Shown one piece after another: positions 27,953-35,239 of a stretch of 64,000 bases of DNA; within the stretch, counting starts at the first letter, position 1, and each line of letters begins with the position of its first letter. A program made the translations under genes and the position numbers. Under the pieces are notes generated by a model that was not told the DNA's origin, searched no databases, and was given only the letters and a program-made list of their open reading frames with translations. Source of the DNA: Halobacillus amylolyticus (lineage in GTDB: Bacteria; Bacillota; Bacilli; Bacillales; Halobacillaceae); NCBI RefSeq assembly GCF_022921115.1, contig NZ_CP095075.1, forward strand, positions 2,088,001 through 2,152,000, read 5' to 3'.

Positions 27953-29383
27953 TTATTTAGGTAGTTTTAATACAATCATTTTACTTTCTGTCATGTCTTG
28001 AATCGCATAGCGTGGGCCTTCACGTCCGATTCCACTATCTTTAACTCCACCGTAAGGCCAATGATCTAAACGGAAGTTTGATGTTCCGTTAATAACGACT
28101 CCTCCTACCTCAAGTTCATGTGCCACCTTATAGGCTAGGTCAATTTGGTTTGTGAAAATCCCTGTTTGCAATCCAAAAAAAGAATCATTTGCTTCTTCAA
28201 CGGCTTCTTCCAAGTTTTCATAAGGAATCACACTGACTAGAGGTCCGAAAACCTCCTGGCAAACCACCTTGCTTTGCTTGGGAGGATTCACAATGACAGT
28301 GGGATCAACGGATGCGCCTTTTTTCTCTCCTCCGATTAGTACTTCAGCACCTGAGCTGACAGCTTCACCAATCCAATCAATCACACGGTCCGCCGCTTTT
28401 TCATCTACTAAAGTACCAACATCTGTGTCGGGGAGCAGGGGATCTCCTACCTTTAGTTTGGACACTTCTTGTTTTAATTGGGGCACAAAATCATCCAATA
28501 CAGATTTGTGCACATAGATCCTTTGAACAGAAATACAGCTTTGTCCGGAATTACTGTATCCTGTTTTCGCACATTGTTGGGCGGCATCTGCTATATTGGC
28601 ATCTTCATGAACGATCGTAGCTGCATTACCACCTAGCTCTAATAGTACTTTTTTAATCCCGGCTATTTCACAAATGTTCCTACTTGCAACTGTACCTCCA
28701 GTAAATGAAATGACATTTACTCGATCATCTCTTACTATTTGTTGGCCTGTGTCCACCCCGCCAAGCACCATGTTCACAGAGTTTTCAGGAAAACCGGCTT
28801 CAAGCAACAACTTCAACAACTCTGTAGCAATAAGTGTCGTTTGCGGTGCAGGTTTTAAAATGGTTGTATTACCGCCAGCAAAGGCAGGACCTAATTTGTG
28901 GCAAACTAGGTTCAGTGGTGCATTAAAAGGAGTGATCGCTGCTACTACACCAACGGGAACGCGATGAGTTGAGGCAATAGTGTGTAATCCTCTTTCCGAG
29001 GCGTCGCCTGGCAACGTTTCTCCGTGAAGCCGCTTTGCTTCTTCAGCAGACAATTCTAAAGTCTCAATGGATCGATCTACTTCACCTAATGTATTTTTTA
29101 ATGGCTTCCCTAATTCACTAGAAATAATCCTAGCAAACTTCTCTTTATTTTGTTCCAGCAATTCCGAAGCCTTTTTCAAAATCTTCGCACGTTTAACGGA
29201 TGGAATATCCCTTATCTCTTTTTTACTTGAATAAGCGGCGTAAAGAGCTCGCTCTACATCTTCTTCTGTAGCTAAGTATTGTTGTCCAATAATCTCTTGA
29301 GTAAATGGATTTTTTATTTCTAAGCTTTCGCGGTCGTCAGAGATCCACTCTCCTGCTATAAAAGGTTGTGCTTTAAGATTCAT
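27953..29383 (-). CDS. NAD(P)-dependent aldehyde dehydrogenase
   Basis: 476-aa ALDH. Catalytic Cys in YSNSGQSCISVQRIYV, general-base Glu in KVLLELGGNAATIVHEDA, cofactor loop VISFTGGTVASRN and oxyanion Asn in AAITPFNAPLNL. The set resembles lactaldehyde/phosphonoacetaldehyde dehydrogenases rather than betaine-aldehyde dehydrogenase. First gene of a four-gene operon. It is preceded by a sigma-A promoter, a cre-like site and two LacI-type operators, so induction by substrate and glucose repression are both predicted. Confidence 0.85.
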   Translation of the reverse strand: MNLKAQPFIAGEWISDDRESLEIKNPFTQEIIGQQYLATEEDVERALYAAYSSKKEIRDIPSVKRAKILKKASELLEQNKEKFARIISSELGKPLKNTLGEVDRSIETLELSAEEAKRLHGETLPGDASERGLHTIASTHRVPVGVVAAITPFNAPLNLVCHKLGPAFAGGNTTILKPAPQTTLIATELLKLLLEAGFPENSVNMVLGGVDTGQQIVRDDRVNVISFTGGTVASRNICEIAGIKKVLLELGGNAATIVHEDANIADAAQQCAKTGYSNSGQSCISVQRIYVHKSVLDDFVPQLKQEVSKLKVGDPLLPDTDVGTLVDEKAADRVIDWIGEAVSSGAEVLIGGEKKGASVDPTVIVNPPKQSKVVCQEVFGPLVSVIPYENLEEAVEEANDSFFGLQTGIFTNQIDLAYKVAHELEVGGVVINGTSNFRLDHWPYGGVKDSGIGREGPRYAIQDMTESKMIVLKLPK

Positions 29384-29406
29384 TTATACTCACCCTCTCT
29401 CCCTAT

Positions 29407-29420
29407 TTGGTCGATCTAAA
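29407..29420 (-). promoter_or_regulatory. Second, weaker LacI-type operator before the ALDH operon
   Basis: TTGGTCGATCTAAA, a degenerate copy of TTAGATCGATCTAA, located between the strong operator at 29451 and the start codon. Paired sites would allow cooperative or looped repression. Confidence 0.5.
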
Positions 29421-29450
29421 AGGCTCATCTGATTTCTGTTTTCCTTTTAG

Positions 29451-29464
29451 TTAGATCGATCTAA
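29451..29464 (-). promoter_or_regulatory. Perfect palindromic LacI-type operator TTAGATCGATCTAA
   Basis: Fully symmetric 14-mer with a central CG, the hallmark of LacI-family operators. It lies just downstream of the ALDH promoter -10. The same word precedes the TRAP operon (34684). Confidence 0.75.
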
Positions 29465-29478
29465 TGAAACCGTTATCA
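29464..29478 (-). promoter_or_regulatory. Cre-like catabolite-repression site
   Basis: ATGAAACCGTTATCA fits the CcpA consensus WTGNAANCGNWWNCA at every fixed position. It lies between the -10 and the LacI-type operator. Confidence 0.6.
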
Positions 29479-29480
29479 AT

Positions 29481-29509
29481 ATAATACGACAGAAAGTTAA
29501 AAATATCAA
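29481..29509 (-). promoter_or_regulatory. Promoter of the ALDH-ADH-ThDP-cupin operon
   Basis: TTGATA (29504-29509), 17-base spacer, TATTAT (29481-29486) on the minus strand. The cre-like site and operator follow directly downstream. The remainder of 29510-29627 holds nothing I recognise. Confidence 0.7.
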
Positions 29510-29627
29510 TACCCATCATTGTTCTTTTTATACAACGTTGGCGATCAACATTGATCAGACTTCAAAAGGAGGGCCCTTTACAAGGGGGATCGCGTATACA
29601 CTGAACTTTTTGTTAGCCATATAATCT

Positions 29628-29657
29628 TTGCACATTCACTGCTAAATGTATTATAAT
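29628..29657 (+). promoter_or_regulatory. Promoter of aroK
   Basis: TTGCAC, 18-base spacer, TATAAT on the plus strand, 36 bases before the aroK start. Confidence 0.65.
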
Positions 29658-29692
29658 CAATCCAACTTTTATAAACTAAAGGATGCTTTCAT

Positions 29693-30256
29693 ATGGTAAA
29701 CAATAGTACTTCATTAAGGGAAATCCCACTACGAGAAAAAAGTATCGTGTTTGTTGGTTTTATGGGCGTCGGTAAAACCACAATTGGCAGGTTGGTCGCC
29801 AACAAACTTCACCGAAGCTTTATTGATGTTGACCAGGAAATTGAAAATAAATATCAAATGTCCACCTCCGAAATCTTTAAAACAATTGGTGAAAGAGCTT
29901 TTCGGGAAGAAGAAAAAAATTTTATTATTGCATGTTGCCAACAGAGGCTGAAGATTATATCACTTGGTGGAGGAGCATTCTTGCAAGAAGAGATTCGTAA
30001 TTTCTGCTTGGCTAACTGTATTGTCTTCTATTTGGATATCTCATGGGATTCTTGGAAGGAGAGGCTTAGTATTCTAGTAGACAGCCGCCCGGTGTTGCAA
30101 GGAAGAACGATTGAAGAAATAGAAATGTTATTTCACGAAAGAAAAGATACCTACTCTGACCATAACTCTAAGCTAATGACAGACCGACTTGATGAAGAAG
30201 AGGTCGCCGATTATATTACAGATTCGTTAAAAATGGCCTGGAATTTATATGATTAA
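29693..30256 (+). CDS. aroK: Shikimate kinase
   Basis: Phosphorylates shikimate at O3 with ATP. 187 aa. P-loop FVGFMGVGKTTIGR (about residues 20-33), shikimate-binding DVDQEIENKYQMS and GERAFREEEKNF, LGGGAFLQ, and the lid Arg in DSRPVLQGRT. A basic N-terminal extension of about 15 residues precedes the P-loop. AAAGGATG gives a fair SD. Monocistronic between its own promoter and a bidirectional terminator, and divergent from the ALDH operon. aroD is close by, but no other shikimate-pathway genes are. Confidence 0.92.
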   Translation: MVNNSTSLREIPLREKSIVFVGFMGVGKTTIGRLVANKLHRSFIDVDQEIENKYQMSTSEIFKTIGERAFREEEKNFIIACCQQRLKIISLGGGAFLQEEIRNFCLANCIVFYLDISWDSWKERLSILVDSRPVLQGRTIEEIEMLFHERKDTYSDHNSKLMTDRLDEEEVADYITDSLKMAWNLYD

Positions 30257-30268
30257 TCCGAATCTATC

Positions 30269-30312
30269 AAAAAAGCAGATGGCTCTCACCTTGGAGAGCC
30301 ATCTGCTTTTTG
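30269..30312. terminator. Bidirectional terminator between aroK and the LacI regulator
   Basis: AAAAAAGCAGATGGCTCTC...GAGAGCCATCTGCTTTTT, long GC-containing stem with A and T runs on either side. Confidence 0.85.
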
Positions 30313-30332
30313 GTATTCTCTTAATCACGTAA

Positions 30333-31346
30333 TCAGGAGGATTCTCTTATCACCAGATCCGGGTGTAGGATAATGCGCTGCTGCTCTACATCGTTATTAT
30401 TTATCCGCTGATGCAGTAAATCAGCTGCTTTACTGCCGATAACCTTTGCATGAGAAGAAATCGTCGTCAATGACGGATAAGATAATGTTGCAGATTCTTC
30501 TACATTATCAAACCCTACCACTGCCACATCCTTACCAGGCTGATAACCAGCCCTGCGTAAACCCTCGATCACACCGAAAGCAACTAAGTCATTGAAGCAG
30601 AAAACTGCACTAGGTGGATCTGATTCTTTCAGTACACATTCGATCGATTCCACCCCACCTGATCTTTCAGCAGAACTCCCTACTATCAGTGACTCATCTA
30701 CTTCTATTTCCGCTTTTTTATGTGCAAGCATATAACCTTTCTTACGGTTTTGCCATGCAGAGGACTCTGAATTTCCACCGACAAACGCAATTCTTTGATG
30801 ACCCTTATTAATGAGATGTTCTACTGCCATTTGGGCACCTTCTGCGTAATCAATACCTACATAATCACAAGCGAGGCCCTCTATTTCTCTAACCGCAGTA
30901 ACTATAGGGAGATTCCATCTTTGCAGCTCTTCCACATTTATCGATGAACTATCGGATACTGGGCAGAGGATAATCCCACCTACCCTATGTTCCATCATAG
31001 TAGAAATAAGCTTCTTTTGTTTATCCTCCATGTCAAACGTGGTCCCTAAGATAACTGTATAACCATCTTCTTCTAGTCTATTGTGGACGCCTACTAACAA
31101 TTCATTAAAAAAAGGATTAGCGATATCAGTAATAATCAATCCTACTGTGGTAGAAGTCTGCCCTCTTAGGTTCGCAGCCACACGGTCGTAAACATATCCT
31201 AACTCCTCCATGGAGGCCAATACTTTTTCCCTAGTAGGCTCTGAAATGCTTGGACTGTTACGTACGATAAGTGAAGCGGTCGCTCGAGATACTCCAGCAT
31301 GTTCCGCCACCTGTTTCAAAGTAACGCGAGCTTTTTTCTGACTCAA
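30333..31346 (-). CDS. LacI-family transcriptional regulator
   Basis: About 337 aa. The N-terminal HTH TLKQVAEHAGVSRATASLIVRNSPSISEPTREKVLASMEELGYV is textbook LacI, followed by the hinge (RVAANLRGQTSTTVGLIITDIANPFF) and a periplasmic-binding-like effector domain (DYVGIDYAEGAQMAVEHL, GHQRIAFVGG, PSAVFCFNDLVAFGVIEGL, VVGFDNVEES). The best start is TTG 31346 (AGGTG six bases before), with GTG 31355 as alternative. It has its own consensus promoter and follows the TRAP-HPr operon. Most likely ligand of the TTAGATCGATCTAA operators. The region matching the HPr-binding face of CcpA is not conserved, so it is not a CcpA paralogue by sequence. Confidence 0.9.
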   Translation of the reverse strand: MSQKKARVTLKQVAEHAGVSRATASLIVRNSPSISEPTREKVLASMEELGYVYDRVAANLRGQTSTTVGLIITDIANPFFNELLVGVHNRLEEDGYTVILGTTFDMEDKQKKLISTMMEHRVGGIILCPVSDSSSINVEELQRWNLPIVTAVREIEGLACDYVGIDYAEGAQMAVEHLINKGHQRIAFVGGNSESSAWQNRKKGYMLAHKKAEIEVDESLIVGSSAERSGGVESIECVLKESDPPSAVFCFNDLVAFGVIEGLRRAGYQPGKDVAVVGFDNVEESATLSYPSLTTISSHAKVIGSKAADLLHQRINNNDVEQQRIILHPDLVIRESS

Positions 31347-31386
31347 ATTGTTCACCTCAAAAGAAACAAATTAGTATTTACATTTG

Positions 31387-31415
31387 ATTATATGGTCATT
31401 GATTTATACTGTCAA
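31387..31415 (-). promoter_or_regulatory. Consensus promoter of the LacI regulator
   Basis: TTGACA (31410-31415), 17-base spacer, TATAAT (31387-31392): a perfect sigma-A promoter on the minus strand, with no visible operator copy. Constitutive expression is likely. Confidence 0.8.
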
Positions 31416-31462
31416 TTTGCGGCTCTTCCCTATTGAGGTGAAGTGCTTCTGATTAGTTTCGT

Positions 31463-31720
31463 TTATGTTAAATAATCAACTACTGATTGCAATGCCTCTT
31501 CGCAGTCCGTACCCGTTGCACGAACCCAAATTTTGTCTCCATTCTTTATTTTAAGTGTAATCAAACCTAGGAAACTTTTTAAATTAATCTCATAAATACT
31601 TCCTTGATATATTTTCTTAAGAAATATTTCGGATTCATAGGGTTGGAGTCTATCACTTAATTCAATAATGGTTTGATCCTCGCTTATGTTGACAATAATC
31701 TCTTGCTTGCTCTCTTTCAT
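31463..31720 (-). CDS. HPr/Crh-like protein lacking the phosphorylatable histidine
   Basis: 85 aa. The C-terminal two thirds align with HPr: YEINLKSFLGLITLKIKNGDKIWVRATGTDCEEAL matches the HPr helix-strand pattern, and Ser-49 sits where HPr Ser-46 lies (NLKS-x-x-G). Around HPr His-15 the sequence is QTIIEL in place of the usual GIHARP, so the EI-dependent phosphorylation site is absent and Arg-17 is replaced by Glu. Crh has the same logic (no His-15, Ser-46 kept). Gene lies 33 bases after dctM as last gene of the TRAP operon. It may be a regulatory seryl-phosphoprotein; a purely structural role is also possible. Confidence 0.72.
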   Translation of the reverse strand: MKESKQEIIVNISEDQTIIELSDRLQPYESEIFLKKIYQGSIYEINLKSFLGLITLKIKNGDKIWVRATGTDCEEALQSVVDYLT

Positions 31721-31752
31721 ATTAAGTCCTCCATTAAATTATAGTTACCATC

Positions 31753-33024
31753 TTACTCTAAAAACATTAAAGAAATCTGAGGAATAAATACAATTATTAA
31801 CAATGTACCGATCATTACTAAAAAGAAAGGAACGATTGCTTTAGAAATAGACTCTATCGATAACCCGGAGATCCCGGAACCAACAAATAGATTCACACCA
31901 AGCGGCGGTGTTATAAACCCAATAGCAAGGTTTGCAACCATAATAATCCCAAAATGAATAGGGTCATATCCAATTTCTTTAGCTATTGGCAATAAGATAG
32001 GAGTTAAAATGATGATGGCTGCTAAGGTGTCCATAAAACAGCCAACAATAAGTAATAGCAAACTAATTAACATAATTATGATAATTGGGCTTTCTGAAAT
32101 GGATAGCATTGCATTAGCCACTTTGGTAGGTATTTGTTCAACTGTTAATAACCTCCCAAATACTGTCGCAGCCCCTACAATAATCAACACTGTAGCTGTC
32201 GTTAAAGCAGAGTCGGCAAAAACTTTTGGCAAATCTTTAATTTTAAGTTCACGGTATAAAAGCAACCCTGCAATTAACCCATATACTACGGCAACTGCTG
32301 CTGCTTCAGTGGGTGTAAATATACCTCCATATATTCCCCCAATAATAATAATAGGGATTAACAGCGCCCATTTAGCATCCCATGCAGCTTCATAAAATCG
32401 CTTAAAAGTAAACTTCTCATCTGTTCCTCTATAACCCATCTTCTTTGAATAAAAATAGGAGTAAATCATTAAACCTGCGGCAACTATACAGCCTGGTATA
32501 ATGCCTGCAACGAATAAATCCCCTACAGATGCTCCTCCAACAACCCCATATATAACCATAGGAATACTTGGTGGTATGATCACCCCTAAAGAACCAGCAG
32601 CAGCCACTAATGCAGTAGCAAATTTTTTATCATACCCCATTTTAACCATAGAAGGAATCATAATCCCACCTATCGCTGCTACTGTAGCTGGGCCCGACCC
32701 CGAGATGGCAGCAAAAAACATACATGTTATGATGGTCGCCATTGCGAAGCCGCCCGTTTTGTTACCAACTAATGTGTTGGCCAAGTTAAAGAGGCGGTTA
32801 GATATTCCTCCCTTCCCCATGATTTCAGCAGCTAAGATAAAGAAGGGAACAGCCATAATTGGAAAAGAATCAACTGAAGTGATTAAAGTTTGTGCTATAT
32901 ATTCAACCGGAAGAGTATTAGTAAAAATAAGGGTGAGTAATGAAGCTACCCCTAAAGCAATACCTATTGGCACACTAATTAGTAACAAAACTGTGAAACT
33001 ACCAAATAACAATGTAGCTGTCAT
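31753..33024 (-). CDS. dctM: TRAP transporter large membrane subunit
   Basis: 423 aa, about 12 membrane helices, DctM family. Conserved blocks are VPFFILAAEIMGKGGISNRLFNLANTLVG, ISGSGPATVAAIGGIMIPSM, AAGSLGVIIPPSIPMVIYG, FTPTEAAAVAVVYG and LAIGFITPPLGVNLFVGSGI. It forms the Na+-coupled transport channel for a carboxylate delivered by DctP. The start overlaps dctQ by four bases (ATGA). Confidence 0.93.
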   Translation of the reverse strand: MTATLLFGSFTVLLLISVPIGIALGVASLLTLIFTNTLPVEYIAQTLITSVDSFPIMAVPFFILAAEIMGKGGISNRLFNLANTLVGNKTGGFAMATIITCMFFAAISGSGPATVAAIGGIMIPSMVKMGYDKKFATALVAAAGSLGVIIPPSIPMVIYGVVGGASVGDLFVAGIIPGCIVAAGLMIYSYFYSKKMGYRGTDEKFTFKRFYEAAWDAKWALLIPIIIIGGIYGGIFTPTEAAAVAVVYGLIAGLLLYRELKIKDLPKVFADSALTTATVLIIVGAATVFGRLLTVEQIPTKVANAMLSISESPIIIIMLISLLLLIVGCFMDTLAAIIILTPILLPIAKEIGYDPIHFGIIMVANLAIGFITPPLGVNLFVGSGISGLSIESISKAIVPFFLVMIGTLLIIVFIPQISLMFLE

Positions 33025-33587
33025 GTTCTACCTCCCCCTGTCATTTCCTGTTCATGGGTAAGGACGTTTGCTCTACTGCTTACGTTATCCAACATTTCCT
33101 CTCCCTTGTCTTCCTTACCTGTAAGAAAGGCATACTGCTTAACTAACTGTTGAATAATTCTAATGGCAGTAACCGCCATGCCTACCGGTGTTGCCAAGTA
33201 AACAATCCCCATAGGAATATTTAGGCCCGGTGATGTTTGCCCCCAGTCCAATATTTTATAAGCAATTTCAAAACCATAAATAACAACAAAAACGGCAAAA
33301 ACTAAAAATATTACATTGGAAATCATAGTCAGAACAACTTTCCCTTTGTCTTTAAGTAATAAAAGCATGACATCAACCTTTATATGCCGTTGTTTTTTAA
33401 CACCATAGCTAATCCCCATATAAATAAGCCATATAAAGCAGTACCTTCCCAATTCCTCGGACCACCCTAGCGACTCTCCAAATAACCTCATAAAGATTTG
33501 CAATGATATAGCAGTAACCATAATGACTGAAAAGAAAACGAGGAAAAATTCTTCAAAGTGTCTGTCTAACCATTTAATTGCTTTCAT
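33021..33587 (-). CDS. dctQ: TRAP transporter small membrane subunit
   Basis: 188 aa with four helices: FFLVFFSVIMVTAISLQIFMRLF, then WSEELGRYCFIWLIYMGISYG (DctQ signature), VVLTMISNVIFLVFAVFVVIYGF and IPMGIVYLATPVGMAVTAIRIIQQL. A polar C-terminal tail of about 35 residues is longer than usual. GGAAGGAGA lies before the ATG; overlaps dctM. Confidence 0.9.
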   Translation of the reverse strand: MKAIKWLDRHFEEFFLVFFSVIMVTAISLQIFMRLFGESLGWSEELGRYCFIWLIYMGISYGVKKQRHIKVDVMLLLLKDKGKVVLTMISNVIFLVFAVFVVIYGFEIAYKILDWGQTSPGLNIPMGIVYLATPVGMAVTAIRIIQQLVKQYAFLTGKEDKGEEMLDNVSSRANVLTHEQEMTGGGRT

Positions 33588-33657
33588 AAGATCTCCTTCC
33601 TTTCAACTTTGAGACTTTCCAAACTCTGAACATGTGCTTCAATCGGAACAACTAAAT

Positions 33658-34665
33658 TTATTGGACTTTCTTTAATACTTTATTTAGTAGATCCTCTCCG
33701 ACAACCGGTTTATATTTCTCATAAACGGGCTGGACTGCCTCAATCATTTCCTGCCTTTGTTCTTCAGCTAATTCTGTAATCGTCATTCCTTTTTCTCTTA
33801 AGAAATCATAAGCTTCTTCACTTTCTTTCTGATTAATTTCTCTTTGATAATCCCGAGCTTGAATAGCAGCCTTTGACATAATCTCTCTTTGTTTTTCAGT
33901 AAGAGATTCCCAAAAGGGCTTGCTGACCATAAATACACTCGCATTATATACATGGTTCGTTTTAGTTAAATATTGTTGAACCTCATAAAAGTTAGCGGTT
34001 ACAACATTCCCAACCGGGTTCTCCTGCCCATCGACAGTCCCTTGTTCCAGAGCTAGATACAGCTCCGTGTAACTAATAGGTGTGGGATTTGCTCCTAATT
34101 CTGACCATATATCCATATGAAGCTCATTTTGAAGTGTCCTTATATCTAAACCTTCAATATCTTCTACACTGTCAATTTCTTTCACATTATTAGTAAGCTG
34201 TCTAAACCCATTCTCCATGTAAGATAAGCCTATTAAATTTTGTTCGGGTAAGTCTTTTAACAACTCATCCCCAATAGGACCGTCAAGGATATCGTAAGCG
34301 CTTTCTTTATCAGGAAATAAAAAAGGTAAATCAAATATTTGAAAGCGTGGTGCAAATTGAGCTATTGGGCCTGTTGAGATTGTAGTTCCTTGAATCGTGT
34401 TCAGTTGCAGACCTTCCAATACTTCTCTATCCCCGCCTAATACTCCGTTTGGATAGACTTCAACATTGATTTTCCCGTTCGTTTTTTTCTCAACAATTTC
34501 TTGAAATTTATATAGCCCTTTTGTTAAAGAACGATCTTCAGAAGTGACTACAGCTAGTCTCATAGTTTTAACCTCTTCACCTGAGGCTCCCAAAGTACCG
34601 ATGGAACATGCAGAACAAATTACTGCCATACCAACCAAAAATAAACTGAGTGTTATTTTCTTCAT
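33658..34665 (-). CDS. dctP: TRAP transporter solute-binding lipoprotein
   Basis: 335 aa. A lipoprotein signal (ITLSLFLVGMAVICSAC, lipobox CSAC) anchors it outside the membrane. DctP-fold motifs are present: KINVEVYPNGVLGGDREVLEGLQLNTIQG, PFLFPDKESAYDILDGPIGDEL and the carboxylate-binding Arg in EGLDIRTLQNELHMDIWSELGANPTPISYTELYLALEQGTVDGQENPV. First gene of the dctPQM-HPr operon. GGGGAGGGGA before the ATG, two LacI-type operators and a promoter upstream. The ligand is probably a C4-C6 organic or sugar acid, not identifiable from sequence. Confidence 0.92.
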   Translation of the reverse strand: MKKITLSLFLVGMAVICSACSIGTLGASGEEVKTMRLAVVTSEDRSLTKGLYKFQEIVEKKTNGKINVEVYPNGVLGGDREVLEGLQLNTIQGTTISTGPIAQFAPRFQIFDLPFLFPDKESAYDILDGPIGDELLKDLPEQNLIGLSYMENGFRQLTNNVKEIDSVEDIEGLDIRTLQNELHMDIWSELGANPTPISYTELYLALEQGTVDGQENPVGNVVTANFYEVQQYLTKTNHVYNASVFMVSKPFWESLTEKQREIMSKAAIQARDYQREINQKESEEAYDFLREKGMTITELAEEQRQEMIEAVQPVYEKYKPVVGEDLLNKVLKKVQ

Positions 34666-34683
34666 GAAATCCCCTCCCCATTG

Positions 34684-34714
34684 TTAGATCGATCTAATTC
34701 TTGGATCGATCTAA
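34684..34714 (-). promoter_or_regulatory. Tandem LacI-type operators before the TRAP operon
   Basis: TTAGATCGATCTAA (34684-34697, perfect palindrome) and TTGGATCGATCTAA (34701-34714, one mismatch), centres 17 bases apart, between the promoter and the dctP SD. Confidence 0.75.
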
Positions 34715-34732
34715 CTACGCATGATTGTTCTT

Positions 34733-34761
34733 ATTGTACATGAATCATTTTCGATATTCAA
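34733..34761 (-). promoter_or_regulatory. Promoter of the TRAP operon
   Basis: TTGAAT (34756-34761), 17-base spacer, TACAAT (34733-34738) on the minus strand, followed by the two operators. Confidence 0.65.
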
Positions 34762-35239
34762 TAACAAATTTCAGAAATTTATGTCAACGAACACTTTAGG
34801 AAACAAGCCAAAATCGACTCCAAGTAACCGATTGTAATGTCAACATAGACGAGTTATTTAAGTAAGAGAAAAACACTTCTATTTGAATCTTCACAATAAG
34901 CACCTTACACGTCAATAAACGGTCATATTTGTAACATAGTCGTAACATTAGTAAAGAAACTTAGTAATTTTAATACCTGTCAACACTTATGCATTGTTAA
35001 TATTTTTCTGTAATTTTATTTATCTTCCAATTCATCATCACACTAACTGGATAGGAATAAAAAGGTAAATTCATTGGTATCAATGGGTAGCTGATGTTTT
35101 CTCCTTTGAACTTTTCTATTGGACACTTTTTAACAATAATCAAGTAGTTAAACCCATATTTATCCTAATATATTACAAAAATAGAATGATAGTATGAAGG
35201 AGTCGGAAAGACAAAACATTACAAGGAGGAATAAGAAAC
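34762..35239. other. Intergenic region between dctP and the CAP-domain gene
   Basis: AT-rich, no gene seen. TGTAAC-ATAGT-CGTAAC at 34930-34946 differs by one base from the WalR direct-repeat consensus (TGTWAH-N5-TGTWAH); cell-wall regulation of the downstream secreted protein would fit, but the site is about 300 bases from the gene. AAGGAGGA is the SD of that gene. Confidence 0.35.

Noticed and set aside
30333..31346. LacI regulator as a second CcpA
   Set aside because: HTH is LacI type, but the C-terminal residues equivalent to the CcpA HPr-binding face are not conserved.
32501..33061. 186-aa plus-strand frame opposite dctM
   Set aside because: Antisense shadow of a hydrophobic membrane protein gene with a clear family match on the other strand.
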